The notes beneath the pieces are model-generated. The model was not told the DNA's origin, made no database searches, and saw only the letters and a list, made by a program, of their open reading frames with translations. 64,000 nucleotides of DNA from Riptortus pedestris. Its lineage: Eukaryota; Arthropoda; Insecta; Hemiptera; Alydidae. The position numbers and the translations under genes are program-made. Shown here piece by piece: positions 33,379 through 45,655 of the stretch. The stretch is from positions 58,059,501 to 58,123,500 of the forward strand of contig CM032232.1 in NCBI GenBank assembly GCA_019009955.1, in the 5' to 3' direction. Position 1 is the first letter of the stretch; every line of letters begins with the position of its first letter.

Positions 33379-33510
33379 CTATTTTGGGACTAAGGATATA
33401 ATTCAAAAAGAATTTTTTAAATAAATAAATTTCTATTGCCCTTCAGAGGATAAAATCCTCAAACCACAGTTTTTAACATCTATTCAGACCAATGTCTAAC
33501 GTAAGGCCCA
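33379..33510 (-). mobile_element. SINE-A body fragment, diverged
   Basis: GGGACTAAGGATATAATTCA, ATTTCTATTGCCCTTC and CAGACCAATGTCTAACG match the middle and head of SINE-A at low identity. It sits directly after an HNE right end. Confidence 0.5.
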
Positions 33511-33852
33511 ATTCATCTAAATATGTATATTATATACACGATTTACCACTTTCCTATAAATCACCCTTTAGAAATTAATATGACCTAATAAAGGTTCTTG
33601 TCTGTTATCAATATTTGGAGCGTAGACTAAAAGGCATTACAAAGGCGTGTGGGAGTTACAAAAGGTGTTCACAAGGTATAAAGTGTTAACAATAACAGCC
33701 TATTATAGCTAATGCAGTGAGTTAATGGCCTGTAGACCGATTAGTCGACGAAAGTAGACCAGCCCAAAGGAGGTATATCAAAGGAAAGATATTCCCCTCC
33801 GCTCTCCGATAGAAAACCATAAAGGTGCTCTTTCACACTCAATATTTGGCTA

Positions 33853-34065
33853 CATCTTAGCAAATTTCCTCAAGGAAAGTCAGATATTCAAGTTTCACTC
33901 TTAACGAGATTTTTGAATAATTCCATCGAGTGTCCATCCATGAATCTTGTGAATAACGAAAATGGAGTCCGTTCAAAATTTAGCATATTGAAATCAGTTG
34001 ATCTCTTTCCACCATGCATTCTCTATTTCTAAATAACGAAATTCCTACTGAAAGTCTTATCGAAC
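33853..34065 (+). mobile_element. HNE left part, diverged
   Basis: CTTAGCAAATTTCCTCAAGG, GTTTCACTCTTAACGAGATT and CGAAAATGGAGTCCGTTC match the left end and first blocks. Confidence 0.6.
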
Positions 34066-34075
34066 TGGGATACAA

Positions 34076-34242
34076 GGCCATCACGCAGGGGTTGCGTAAA
34101 CTAAGCATATTTCCCAATTTTATGTCATCATATTCTCTATTTGTCCTCCAGTTGTCGCTCCTGTAAATGGTAATCAAAATTTAAGCTGTTTAAATTGGAT
34201 TAAGAAAAGTGTGGATTTACTGAGGACTCAAAACGCAATGAA
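34076..34242 (-). mobile_element. HNE right-end part, minus
   Basis: CCATCACGCAGGGGTTGCGT with AAGCATATTTCCC is a good right terminus, but only ~165 bp follow before another minus right end begins, so the second copy seems inserted into or recombined with the first. Confidence 0.75.
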
Positions 34243-34880
34243 CGTCCGTCACGTAGGGGCTGCGTAAACTAAGCAGATTTCCCACGTGCTCCCATGGCAC
34301 ACTAATGATCTCGTCTCACCATTTATTCTCTATTTTTAATAAAAATCCCATGAGCAGAACTGGGGTTTTACTGTTTTTCGAGTCGACTAATAATAAAGAT
34401 GATATTCCAAATTTTCGAATTCTCTTCTCACTAAACCTCCTATACTCCTGTTCCGATTTCAGCCATTAACTTAAAAGATCTTCTGTGTCAAAAGAAGCGC
34501 TAATATATTGATATTGCAGAGAAGATCCGTTGAAAATAATATTTGGTATTTAAGTTTGGAATAAGATTCATGTTATATTCCCCATTTGTTAATGTAGGAC
34601 TATAAATAGAACGTCGAAAATTAAAAAATGCACACATCTAGGTTAATATTTAAAATGGAGAAAAACTGCGTAAAACAACATTTATAGAAAATTAAAACTA
34701 CTACAATATTGGTTTTATAGGATTTTTTGACTCAATTTATAATAACTGAGATATTTTGAATTCTCGACGACAGACCTCACTTTCATCTTAGTGGATAGGA
34801 CTTTTAAGGAAATTTTTCGAAAATAGTGTCACGAGTAAAACATTAATATCTGACTTATTTATGGAGAAATATGCTAAAAG
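34243..34880 (-). mobile_element. HNE, near-complete minus copy
   Basis: Right terminus CGTCCGTCACGTAGGGGCTG with GCAGATTTCCCACGTGCTCC. The body includes TTTGGTATTTAAGTTTGG, AATAACTGAGATATTTTG and TAGTGTCACGAGTAAAAC, and the left end is decayed (GAGAAATATGCTAAAAG). Confidence 0.82.
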
Positions 34881-35399
34881 CTCAGTTAAAATACTCAAAT
34901 AGTTTCCCGGTCATTGGCCCGAAAAAAAAACATTTTTAGTGGAGCTCCTATGGTTGACAGACAGCTGTTGATGAACCAGCTGATCATGTTTCAATTTAAA
35001 AGCCTATTCCTTCAGAAAGGTTTATTTTAGTGACAAGAGCACTGGCTTACAAACTTATCTCCATTTATAACTTAAATATGTTTACCTGGGGTTTCACGGC
35101 ATTTTCCTGGTTTATCGGGCCATTTTCCTCGTTTCCAGAGCTCCTTTCTGGTTAAACATAATGTTTCGGTTTATCCTGAGATTCTGGACGTTCAAGGAAC
35201 CAATTGATCATTATAAATTAAAAAGATCTTCTCCTCTACAGATATTTATTTTCAAATTGTACTTTCAAAAAGAAATCTCCATCATCAGTGCTGGTTGACA
35301 AATCAAAACCCCACTAAGTTTGGGAGAAATAATCATAGTATGGTAACAATCTGTGAATAGTAGTTACTAAAAAATAAAACTAATAAAAATTAAAAAAAC

Positions 35400-35660
35400 T
35401 CAATATGTCTGGCAAGGACAAAAACCTAAGCAGATGTCCCATGTGTTTCAATGGCCCTCAGATGTCATATCATTTCTATTCTTTATTAACCCACTTAATT
35501 GGAAATAAAACTTAAAACTCCTATGTAAATAAAACTTAAATTTATGTTGTATATGATTTGTTAATCGATAAAGCTACCAAAGTAATTATTTTGAAAATTG
35601 TCCCTTGAATATTTGTCACAATAACTGATTTTCATTAGGAAATATTCTAAAAAATACGTG
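35400..35660 (-). mobile_element. HNE short remnant, diverged
   Basis: AAGCAGATGTCCCATGTGTT and TCAATGGCCC..GATGTCATATC resemble the right end, and AACTGATTTTCATTAGGAAA then ATTCTAAAA the left end. The middle is largely deleted. Confidence 0.5.
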
Positions 35661-35995
35661 CGTCACGTTTTAATTTTCTTTTCTTTTTTTTTACGTAAAA
35701 CCGTTTGATTTGATATGACTCATATATGATTGACGTGCCATTGTGACGTCTTTATATACATAAAAACTGAGACCTTGAAATCTAATCTAGACAATGGGAA
35801 CAGAAATCACTCATTCATTTTAAAGAGTCATTTATGACTGCAATTAAAACTGGCTTAACAGTCTCATCAACTTTCATTAATGGCCGACTGTAAAAGGTTA
35901 TGTTGCTATACTTTAATATCGTGGAATGACCCCTCCCCATTACTAATGCATTGTGGTCACTCTACTTAGATCACGGCGGAGTAATATTTGAAGAA

Positions 35996-36782
35996 CGTCA
36001 CACAGGGGCTGAGTAAATAAAGCAGATTTCCCACAGCAGATTGCTAAATGAAAATCCGACTATTAGAAGTGGGGTTTACTGAAGACTGAAAACAAGAAAA
36101 TACGAATAACTCCTTAATATTTTACTTAGTAAAAAATATATAGAGCAACATTTATAGAGCATCAATAGTTTAACAAGATTGGTCCTTTGACATTTACATG
36201 ACTCATAACACTGAGATAATTTGAATTTTAGCATTCCCTCCCTCTATACCCCCCCCTCCGTGTAGCCAATTTCTGTCATTAACGAATAAGATCTTTAGTA
36301 TCAAATGAATCTGTTATATATTGTGTATGGTATAGACAAAGAAAAAACATTTTCTAGTCCAGAAATAAAAACTTTATTGATTTGATGATGATTTTCGCAT
36401 ATTTACTTGTATCTCATCTAATAATGGCCTACTCTAAACCATAGTTGATATTTAAGCTTGAAATAAGGCTTTAAATGATATATTCGCTATATTACAATAT
36501 GGTATATGGTTAAACTTGTTGTGGAGGGCTAAATGTTTAGGTTTTTCTGAAGTCTAAGAATTCATAAATCTCGTTTAATATTCTGGATAGAAACATAGTT
36601 TACAAAACAACAATTATAGAACAGTACATCTGAGAGAAGATTCGTTGTATACCATTCTTCATTCGAACTCATACTAACGGAAATATTTTGGATTTTCAAT
36701 TTAACTCTCCTCCCCCTCCCACTGTCCCGATTTCAGCCTATAACAAGCTTGATCTTAAGTTTTACATGAAACTATATATGTA

Positions 36783-36814
<32 letters not shown>

Positions 36815-36905
36815 AATTTCGAAGCGACTCCTTTTCTTTATCTTCTAGATAGGTTTGATGGACATTTGATGAAATGTCTCTAAAATCGCGTTTTAAAGTA
36901 TTCTA
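35996..36905 (-). mobile_element. HNE long-type copy, minus
   Basis: Right end CGTCACACAGGGGCTGAGTA with AAGCAGATTTCCCACAGC. Two modules with C-rich blocks (near 36249, 36712), an AT tract at 36773-36814, GATGGACATTTGATGAAATG, then a lost left palindrome. Confidence 0.82.
36773..36814. repeat. (AT)n microsatellite inside HNE
   Basis: AT units with GT interruptions at the usual HNE position. Confidence 0.88.
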
Positions 36906-37474
36906 AATATCTTTGCTGAGTCCTTTACATTATTTTATGTGTAAAAAAAAAAACATTTGATCATAATTTCTCGTAACTGTCCTTCTCGTTAGTGTAGTTA
37001 TCTGAAAATGTATTTTGATCTCGTTAGCTTATTAAGAGATACAAAGAGATTTTCTCGGCAAAACTTCCATGATTGATCGATTTGCTCGGTTTGAAACTTT
37101 TAATCCTATTAGTCTTTCCCTGACGTCGAAGTTTTATAATTTACACCTGGCCCGATTAAGTTTGAGCTCAGCCTTATTTTGATAAGAGTTCTTATTTCTG
37201 TCAGCTGGCGGACCGGCAAATTATATCTGTTGACACCAACTTCTCGAGGGCCACTTCACCTTGAACTTTTAACTCCCCCTTTTTGAGTTGGTATTTGTTG
37301 TTTGGTTAATTCCTTCAGATTCTTCCAGCAAAACTTCATATAACGAACAAGTATTAGAAAAAAAAATAAAATATGAAAATATATGCAATTAAAATCAGGC
37401 CCAAACATCAGTGTTGTATCTACTCATGGAAAAGTTTAAAAATTAAGTCATGTGCTTTTGAGAAAAGAAAAATG
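36906..37474. other. AT-rich spacer
   Basis: No gene or clear repeat; an A-run lies near 36943. Short frames only. Confidence 0.45.
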
Positions 37475-38265
37475 CTCGTCAAGCAAAGGTTTTGTAAACT
37501 AATCAGACTTCCCATATGCTGGTATGACACATTATTGATCTCATGTAATCATATATTATATATTTCTAAGTAAAAATCCTATTAGTAAGAGTATTGGTTT
37601 ACAGTTGTCGATTAAAACTGTCAAATATCAATTATGATATAGATCAAATAGACATTTTCGGTTACTATAAGCCAATATACAATGAAACGTCATAATCCAA
37701 GCTTAAATACCAAAAATTGTTTTCATTGTACTTTTTCAATGTGAGATACATGCAAATAATTTGTGTGAAGACGGCTTCAATGAATATTGTATTTCTTGAC
37801 GTGTTAATTTTAAATAAGCTATACTTGATATTTAACTGCCATTCAATTATAAATATCATATTTGTTAATAGCTGAAATCGGGTTTGGAGTAGTCGAAAAC
37901 TTGAATCTTCTTGTGAGGCGGAACCTTAAAGGTTATTGATCTAATCTTGTTAAACATGCATTTGTCTACAATTTTTTTCAATGCATTTTTTTCTTATCTA
38001 GAATATAAAGCGAGTTATTTGTATTTTATTTTTTCAGCTTTTAGTAAACCCATTCTTATAATAGTTTGGGTTTTATTTTAAATAACTGACTAAATATCTC
38101 AGTCTTACTTAAATTTTTATTGGTGTTTCCATGGGCTTCTTAATCCGAGAAAAATGAGAGAATACATAAGAATTCTAAAATACATGGTGGAGAGGTGATA
38201 TGGGCAATGAGTCACTCCAGATAGTGGAAAACCTGCTTAGTTTACGCAACCCTACTTGATGGATT
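37475..38265. mobile_element. HNE inverted dimer with two right ends
   Basis: Starts with a minus right end (CTCGTCAAGCAAAGGTTTTG, AATCAGACTTCCCATATGC) and ends with a plus right end (AACCTGCTTAGTTTACGCAA, GATGGATTTT). Inner blocks near 37620-37670 and 37865-38060 are likewise inverted. The unit is therefore flanked by inverted right termini with no left end. Confidence 0.65.
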
Positions 38266-38269
38266 TTAT

Positions 38270-38640
38270 AGCAGATTCAAGAAAAACAGGTACTAAGGTT
38301 GTATTCATGCCGCGATTTTCGAGAAATTTCTAGAATTGTACATAGATCCTACTCTGGAGATGCCAAAGATTAGTTCAAATATATACGCTCTAGCGGTTTC
38401 AATTTTTATTTGTTCGTTACCAAGCTCGATATTTAAACTTTTTATGTAAAACTAAAGATCAAGTTCGTTAATAGGTAAAACCCTATCTCTGGGAGAGGGG
38501 GGAATTTTGAGAATCTCCGTTATTAAATGTTGGATGGAAATATTGTACATAACGAATCATATTGCAAATTTAATTTTTTATACATATTGTTAGATACATT
38601 CTTTCTCTTATCTTTTATTATATCCAGAACATTGGACATT
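38270..38640 (+). mobile_element. HNE left part
   Basis: TAGCAGATTCAAGAAAAACA, GTATTCATGCCGCGATTTTC, TACGCTCTAGCGGTTTC and GGGAGAGGGGGGAATTTTGA follow in order. It begins within 5 bp of the preceding right end. Confidence 0.72.
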
Positions 38641-39004
38641 TTTCGGTGCATATTTTTGATGTTCTTATCACTGACCAAAGCTCGTGATCAGTCTTGACGC
38701 GTTTATTCAATGAACGCACTCTCCTTCTCAATTTAATAACTCTTTTAGAATTTATTCATTCGCCTTTAGGGAGATAAAAATATGTAGATACGGCTAATGA
38801 GGAAAAAAAAGCACCTGTAAGGCAACACGGACGGAATAATTTTTCTTGTTGCTGACACTAATTAACAAGTTGCTTGATTAAAATACATATGATTATCATT
38901 ATTGAAATGTGCTGGCTTTAACTCGTTATATAGGTACTGTTACATTAATGAGTACTGTTCTCTGTTTATTTAACTGTACAATTTACATTTCGAATCTATA
39001 AACA
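38641..39004. other. AT-rich spacer
   Basis: Nothing recognisable. Confidence 0.45.
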
Positions 39005-39765
39005 TTTAGTACCACTCCCGAAAGGGAAATCATCTATTGTAGTTGCATTAATGACGCGATTTTCGAAAATACTTCCCTAAACGACCATCAATCCTACTCA
39101 AGAGATGACGAACGTGAGGTCCATTCAAAATATATATATTTATCAGACGTTGCATGTTTTTCTACCACCGTTCTAGCGGTAGAGTTTAAGTTTGATCGTT
39201 TCCAAACTAGATATTTAAACGTTTTGTGTAAAGATACATTTAAACTTTGTTAATGGCTAAAATCGGAGCAGTGGAAGGGGTGGTTAAGGGGGTGGAAAAT
39301 ATCGAAATTTCAAAATATCTCCCTTAAGATAGGTTAGATTTAATGCCCTGTTGTTATATACATTTGTTCACTATTTTGATTGTTAACAGAGATATTTGCA
39401 TTTTTTAGTTGTTAGCCTTCAATAAACTCCCACTTTTAATCATCGTAAGTTAACAATAAGCCAATATACCAAGAAATCTTTTATACTTTCCTGAAATACC
39501 AAATATTATTTTAAGCAGATCTTTACTAGATGAGATACATTTAGTTACGTGGTGTGATGACGACATCAATTAAGATTTTATTTCTTGAAGATAAATGTTT
39601 GTGTGATCTATACCATACTCGATATTTTGCACTAGTAGCCCCCTCTTCTGCTGATTGGATTTTATTTTAGGAACAGAGAATAGACGGTGAAACGAGACCA
39701 GTTGTGTGACGTAGTAGCTCATGGGAAATGTGCTTGGTTTACGCAGCTCCTGCGTGACGGACTTT
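39005..39765 (+). mobile_element. HNE, complete plus copy
   Basis: Decayed left palindrome (CTCCCGAAAGGGAAATCATC), then ATTAATGACGCGATTTTCGA, AACGTGAGGTCCATTC, a G-rich block near 39271, AAACTCCCACTTTTAATCAT, CACTTTACTAGATGAGATAC-type block, and right end CTCATGGGAAATGTGCTTGG with intact hairpin-like GCAGCTCCTGC and GACGGACTTT. Confidence 0.85.
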
Positions 39766-40040
39766 CTGCACATGGAAGGAGTACTGAATCAGGCGATAAT
39801 GCAGCATGATAATACTTGCTCGTCTGGAGGATTAGCTATACCTCGCCCTTTATCAACCTTTGAACTTTATCGATAATACCTTCCAAGGTTAAAATCTAAT
39901 TTAGCCTTTCTAATGGAAAATGGAATGTTTGCCAAGAGTTCTGGATGTACATTTTACGCGAGAAATCTATAATCCAATTCCATTATTTTATTTTATAAAA
40001 AAAAAAAAAGTTCATGGACTATTGAAACGGAAAAAAAAAA

Positions 40041-40652
40041 ACGTAATCACAAACTAAACAAAGCAGATTTCCCACTTGCCGGGCTCAATTCCTGGTTCAA
40101 TTTCCAGCATTAAGAAATATGAGTTTTAAAATTGAATAAAACGGGTAAATATCAAATATGATTTATACCTAGCTATATAAATGATAAACATTTTTGAGTC
40201 AAAACATAAAATCTTAATTCATGATTTATGCATGCATGCGCGTGTGTCTGTGTTCTTTAATGGAAATATGCTATAAAATGCAAAAGCTCGCTTAATACGC
40301 GGAATACGAAATTAATATATAGAATAACTGTTATGAAACAATATTAGAAAAACAGTATTGGTTACGTATGGTTTTTTGATTCGACTTATAATATAACGCA
40401 GATACTTCCATGTTTTTATTTCAGCCGTTTAACCCTGTTAGGTGATGATTAAACACAAATTGTGAGCGCTAGATCGTTATCAGACAAATATACCGATCTC
40501 TGTACATAATTTTTCGTGGATTTTATTTTCTAATAATTTTCATCTCCTAATTATTAGTACTACTACCAGGTCGGTGGTCATTTGAAGAAATCTTTTGCAA
40601 ATAGCTTCATAAATGACGTAAATAATTCCCCTTAAAGGGAAATCAGCTGAAA
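40041..40652 (-). mobile_element. HNE, minus copy with both ends
   Basis: CGTAATCACAAACTAAACAA then GCAGATTTCCCACTTGCCGG form a right end whose hairpin is lost. Left end AATTCCCCTTAAAGGGAAAT then CAGCTGAAAT is a near-perfect palindrome. Body decayed. Confidence 0.72.
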
Positions 40653-40759
40653 TATAATTGTTTCCAGATAATTGTGTGCGGTAATAATAATTCATGTGCA
40701 TTAATTTACAACTCATATCTATTATCAAGTTAATAAATCGCATTAAATATGCGATTCGT

Positions 40760-41290
40760 TATCAGTGCATCATTGGCCTGTACAGGAGGGTGCATAACAC
40801 ATGCTTTATCACGGAGCACAAACAAAGTTAACCCCTATTGATGTAAGGCCTTGCGTGTCTCGCTGCAGTGCTTCAGTATATCTTGTCAAATCTTATCCGA
40901 GAGGTATCTATAGAGGGGACGGGCCGAGAATTTATACCTTTCAGTAGTCGATAGGGCGTCTGTCAGAATGATTGAACCGATATGACTGCGAGAATCATAA
41001 ACACCTTCTTTGAGTTGGTAATGTGCCCTTCCTGAATCTGACGGGAGAACATCTAAGCATTGTTTCCCTGAAGTAAAACTATTCGCGTTCTTCAATACGA
41101 CATTTGAGACTGTTCCAAACGGTCTAATCAGACGCGTTCTGCAAGTACGATTCCTGTTTAGTGGGCTCACATCCAAATTAATTGGACAGTTGGAGCCCTA
41201 GAAAATTGAACTGTTTCCTGTAAGGAAGGTAACCTGACCTTGTGGGACCCTGATGAGTTTACCATTCAAATTAACATAAGGGCACTTGAT
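40760..41290 (-). other. GC-richer unexplained block with a 96-codon open frame
   Basis: Composition is clearly more balanced than the flanks. On the minus strand 40886-41176 is open for 96 codons, reading DVSPLNRNRTCRTRLIRPFG near its start and ending ARPLYRYLSDKI. The first codon is TTG, so if real it is an internal exon or an eroded transposon fragment rather than a complete gene. No family recognised. Confidence 0.2.
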
Positions 41291-42110
41291 GACTAAATTC
41301 GAAAAACCTCTGTTCGAAATGTTTTATGTTGTACTTAAAACAGTTGCTGACATTACAGAACTGCTGAGTGATCACACCACCAGTTTATATCAACCAGACT
41401 CACATATTTACAAGACAGCAGGGCTATGTAAGCTTATTTTTCGAATTAATTGAATATCCAATAGTATATTAATAGAAAATATCAAATTTAAACAACAAAT
41501 CCCCTGAACTATCTCAGGAAGTTTAAATTGCAGCTACTGTGGACGTTAGTAACCTTAATAATATGGTTTCATAGATGACACGTAAGGTCCATATTTGTTA
41601 TGTCTATGATTCTACATATCGCTTTTCTAAAAGAACAATAACGCAACTGCTAAAACTGCAATTACAAGGAAAAGAATTGTTTGGAACACGAAGAGAAAAA
41701 ATGACAAAGGCGTATGTATAGCACATATTCTTCAACTTTATATTAAAAGACGGGACAAATTATTATTAATTTTTAACTTTAATTTTTGAGCCATAGTCAA
41801 TTATGTCTTGTTGGTCCATATATGTTTCTTGGTTTACAATTCATAACTGTTAACATTTTCTTTCTTGTCTGTTAAATACGAAATGCTATCACGTCATTGC
41901 TCTAAACTTTAACTTTGTGATATCATTAAGCATTAAATCTTAATTAGTCACAAAATTGCAGTTACGTCAATTTCTTCTGGAACAGCAATAAATCTCTGTA
42001 TATTTATTATACCCAAATTGTTATTCATACCGATGATTTCTCAGGTGTCAGGGTGTTTCTAAAAGCTGAGCTCTGGTAATAAATAAACAATTATTCAATC
42101 CCTTTTTTTA
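41291..42110. other. AT-rich spacer
   Basis: No gene or repeat recognised. Confidence 0.45.
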
Positions 42111-42370
42111 AATGACACCCTTTTACATGGTCCGGTTAAGACTTCTTGTCTATGTCTGGAGGATCAGAATTCCTATTCAGCTGAGACCTAGTCTGGACTG
42201 CTGGTCCAGAACTAGATCCGGGATCAGTTCCTGGGTTTTTCTTTCTGCATGCCGACAGTTTCCGGACAAAGGTCCGTCAAAAAAAAGCTGCGGCCTCTCA
42301 GGAATGCTTGTCCTGCTCACTCGTCCGAGCGAAAGCGGTGCACTTGGGTCCTCGGGAATGGATTAACATG
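42111..42370 (+). other. GC-richer block with strong local hairpins
   Basis: A block with several perfect short inverted repeats: CTAG-TCTGGAC/GTCCAGA-CTAG centred at ~42201 and CGGAC/GTCCG near 42262-42275. An 84-codon frame crosses it but is arginine- and serine-rich without recognisable domains. It may be a structured transposon remnant. Confidence 0.25.
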
Positions 42371-43650
42371 AGCAACGCACAGCTACTTGATTAAAGAGGA
42401 ATTACATTAAATAATGAATGGAACTCTTCCGATTAATTTATTTAGCCTAGTGGTCATTGTTCGTTCAAATACTCTCATTATAGCATGTGCCCGTATTTTA
42501 CTATGTGCATTCAGTGTGTGTATCTTTTGAACAAATTCTTGGACAAGGTCTACCGAAGAGGGATAAACGCGTTTAGCTGTCGGCCTTATGCTATCACGAT
42601 CTTCTTATACAGATATCTTAAGAATATTAGAGAACATAGTATGACCTGCATAAAGCTGATCTTTCAATGTCTACAACAAAAGGGCGAATGTTAAATTCAT
42701 ACAACTGCTACTAGGCCAACGGAAATAGGTTCCTGTTCTGAACGATAGGAGTGTTGAGGACGATTTTTCGGGCAGTTGAAGGTTTTGAAAAAAACGGTTC
42801 CTGCTATGAACAGTTTGATACGCGAGATCAGGCACAAGATTTAGATGAGCTGAGAAGTTTTCCGGAGCTGGTATTTGATCTAAAAATCATAGTAGTGTCA
42901 GCGATGAGGTCCTATAAGGACGATTGTGTAGCGCAGGTCGTTTTTGGGGTAGGTTTTCTGTAGTTTGCCATCCTTTTCTAGCCAGGATTTTATTTAATGA
43001 GTTCTTCACTAATTAGATGAAACAACATGCCAAACAGGTGGCCTCCAACAGCTGAAAGATTTAAGGTGCCGTACTTACATCCTATAAGTTTGACTCAGGT
43101 ACGGTTGCTTTTTGTAATGGAATTCAGTCAGGTGATGTTGAAAGTTCTGAGGAACAGAAATAACGATTTTTTTTAAAAAAAGACTAACCACCTTGGAGTA
43201 CTCTTAAATGCAGAGGAGGTATAGATGGATTTATGCAAGGGCGAGAAGAAAAAAAAAATACTAGTGGCTGGTCCTAATGGGAGTTGAGCGGGACATTTGA
43301 TTAGCTGGCATTGGTCCAAGGACTAGTGGCGAGATCTCCACTCCTCCCCTCGCCATCTTTCTCCGACTCTTTCTATTTACCTTCTTCGTCTTATTTATTG
43401 CCTCCTCCGACATTTGTTCGTACATCTTCATCTCATTATCCGACAATGCACTTACTGATTGAAGCGTTCAAACACTCATCTGCCAAATAGCCTCTTCCAA
43501 GTCCTCCATCTCCATGCTCGTTTCATTCAGCCAAACACCTAGTAAAATGTTTACTAACTCTGCGGCTCCTCAGTAATTCCGATTATGCACATTAGTCCTG
43601 TTACTAGCTTTATGAATGTCGACGAATCTGGACCACTGATTTTTATAGAG
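42371..43650. other. spacer with a SINE-A body fragment
   Basis: 42960-43020 holds GCCATCCTTTTCTAGCCAGG, TTATTTAATGAGTTCTTCAC, a piece of SINE-A body on the minus strand. Otherwise unremarkable; several frames of about 60-70 codons without recognisable domains. Confidence 0.45.
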
Positions 43651-43716
43651 TATAAAAAATTTCAGATTGCTGATTGAAGCATGTTTTGCTTCCTTTGCTC
43701 CACAGTCTGCCCAGAT

Positions 43717-43720
<4 letters not shown>

Positions 43721-43778
<58 letters not shown>

Positions 43779-43792
43779 TCCCTCCCTCTCTC
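43721..43792. repeat. (TC)n microsatellite
   Basis: About 26 TC units continuing into TTCCCTCCCTCCCTCTCTC. The ER-repeat minus frames across it are artefacts. Confidence 0.95.
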
Positions 43793-43899
43793 ACGCCCCT
43801 CTTTTGCGCTCTCAATTACACACACACTTTTTTAAAATCCCTCTGTCATAAGTACCTCTCCTCTCATGCATTCTCTCTCTTGGGACTCAAACTACTCTA

Positions 43900-44399
43900 G
43901 TAACCTGGAACTTTCAATTGATTATTTTTGCATATTAAGACATCTTTATGCTTCCATTGCTAATCGGTGTGTATTAACTATAGATGTGACTCCCAAATCG
44001 AAAGTTAAAAGTAAATAAATTGTCTCTCATAAAACCCAAAAATAAATAAATTCTCAAACTCTTGCGTGCATTGAACCAATGACTCTATACTCCCCAAAAA
44101 CATTTACATTTTCGGCGGCACGATCATGGTTATCCCGCCGGACACCACAAAAAGAAATGGATCTTAAATAATTTCATCAAATGACTCTTGTGTAATCAGC
44201 TCACAAAGTAATATACATTTTTATCAGCCAGATGGGTTTGGCAAGTCGTAATTTCACGAAGATGTGTAATTATTATATTCTTTATTCAGAACAGCAGCAA
44301 GCCACGTTTATCTATTCATTGCGTCAATTCGTTGAACAGTTTGTTGGCTGCGGTTTTACCTTCTTAGTAAAAGTGACTAAACACATTTTTTTTTTCCTT
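43900..44399. other. spacer, possible decayed tRNA-like SINE on minus strand
   Basis: 44035-44150 read on the minus strand has GCCGCCGAAAATG, GTCATTGGTTCAATGCACGC (B-box-like) and GAGAATTTATTTATTTTTGG. This resembles a second tRNA-derived SINE but is too decayed to be firm. Confidence 0.25.
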
Positions 44400-44465
44400 G
44401 TTGAAAATAATGTCATGAGCACAACCTCAGTAGCTGATTTCCCTTAAGGGAAATCTGCTAATAAC
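44400..44465 (-). mobile_element. HNE left-end fragment with perfect palindrome
   Basis: GTCATGAGCACAACCTCAGT leads into a 20-bp perfect palindrome at 44436-44455 centred on TTAA, then TGCTAATAAC. It is the best preserved left terminus in the window. Confidence 0.85.
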
Positions 44466-45589
44466 AGTTTCATTCACTTCAAAACAAGGAATCAATGCAT
44501 TGGTTTGTAGCTGGTGCCCTTGTTCTGACCTTAGATGCGCAGTTCCACTAATAGTCTGCGTGCTTGTACTTAATTACCCTTGTGTATTTTTTATAAGCCC
44601 TTCGATTCCCCGAATCGGGTCGTCCTTCCCCGTCATCCATAAACGATCGCCTCTCAACTAACCGACCGAAATTATAGGCTTCTTATACAAAGCCTAAATA
44701 AATCAACAGCTGACCCGGCTTTACACAGCATGGACTCCCCGTAAAGGAAGTTTAGTAATGATCAACCATTTATATTGTTTGCTATTTGCAATGTTAAAGA
44801 ATAAACTATGCTTTTAGCTGCGTAAATGCTGTAAGTATGGATTTTTGGCGGTGTATGTATTCAAATAAATGTGCGGAGAACCTCGGTGGTTTAGTTGAGT
44901 CCGTAGTACATTTACTGGATTTTTCTCTAAATATTATTCAGTTATGAGGTTACTCAGCTACGAGGTTGGAGTTCGATCCGTTCCCTATTGCCCGCAAACT
45001 TATTTGAGGCAAAAAAAAAATGTCTACTTGAATAAAAAACTAGCTGTCGTTGGTCTGGAGTGCCACCACAAGACAGCAGGCAACACCTTACGACTATTTA
45101 TGTGTGAGATTAAGACCAACGCTTTAACTTGTTTAGCTACCAGATCCCCTAAAACTAGAAAGAAATGTCATTTAAGCCTCTAGTGCAGAATTGGGACAGA
45201 TGATGGGGCTTAATCGAAATCAGGTAGTTGTCATTTATCTGGAAAGTTAATCAAGATTACACCTGAGGAACGACTAGACTGCCTATATGTTTGTATGTCA
45301 TTAATTAATGATAAATATATTATTTTCTTATTGTTATTTATACAGATGCCAATTAGGTAAATTAGCTTCATTACATATGGGGAAACTTGTATGGAATACA
45401 TCTCCATACTTCGACTATTATCAGTATGTGATAATAATCGGACCAAAATTCAGCCGTTTGACAAATGACCTCTGGGAATATTGAAAAAGCCGGAAAGTCA
45501 AAGGTTGTCCACCATAAAGGCAGTATTGTGCTCAAAAGTTAGGTTACAGCTAGTAGTCTACTGCTTAAACAGAGAAATGCTTCCAAATG
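44466..45589. other. spacer with tRNA-like SINE head pieces
   Basis: 44885-44990 has GGTGGTTTAGTTGAGTCCG and GAGTTCGATCCGTTCCC (A- and B-box-like) in plus orientation. 45100-45150 has GAGATTAAGACCAACGCTTT in minus orientation. Both are SINE heads without bodies. No functional tRNA fold and no gene. Confidence 0.4.
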
Positions 45590-45655
45590 TTATTTATTAA
45601 CGTCCATTTAATTAGAGATTAAGATCAACGCGTTAACTCACATAGCTACCTCGTC
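45590..45655 (-). mobile_element. SINE-A with internal deletion
   Basis: The tail TTATTTATTAACGTCCATTT joins directly to the head GAGATTAAGATCAACGCGTT then AACTCACATAGCTACC, so the whole body is missing. Confidence 0.8.

Noticed and set aside
42112..42366. 84-codon frame in GC-richer block
   Set aside because: No domain, biased composition and strong hairpins suggest structured non-coding or decayed repeat DNA.
43570..43825. Arginine/glutamate-repeat protein on the minus strand
   Set aside because: It is the translation of a (TC)n microsatellite; flanking codons show no domain.
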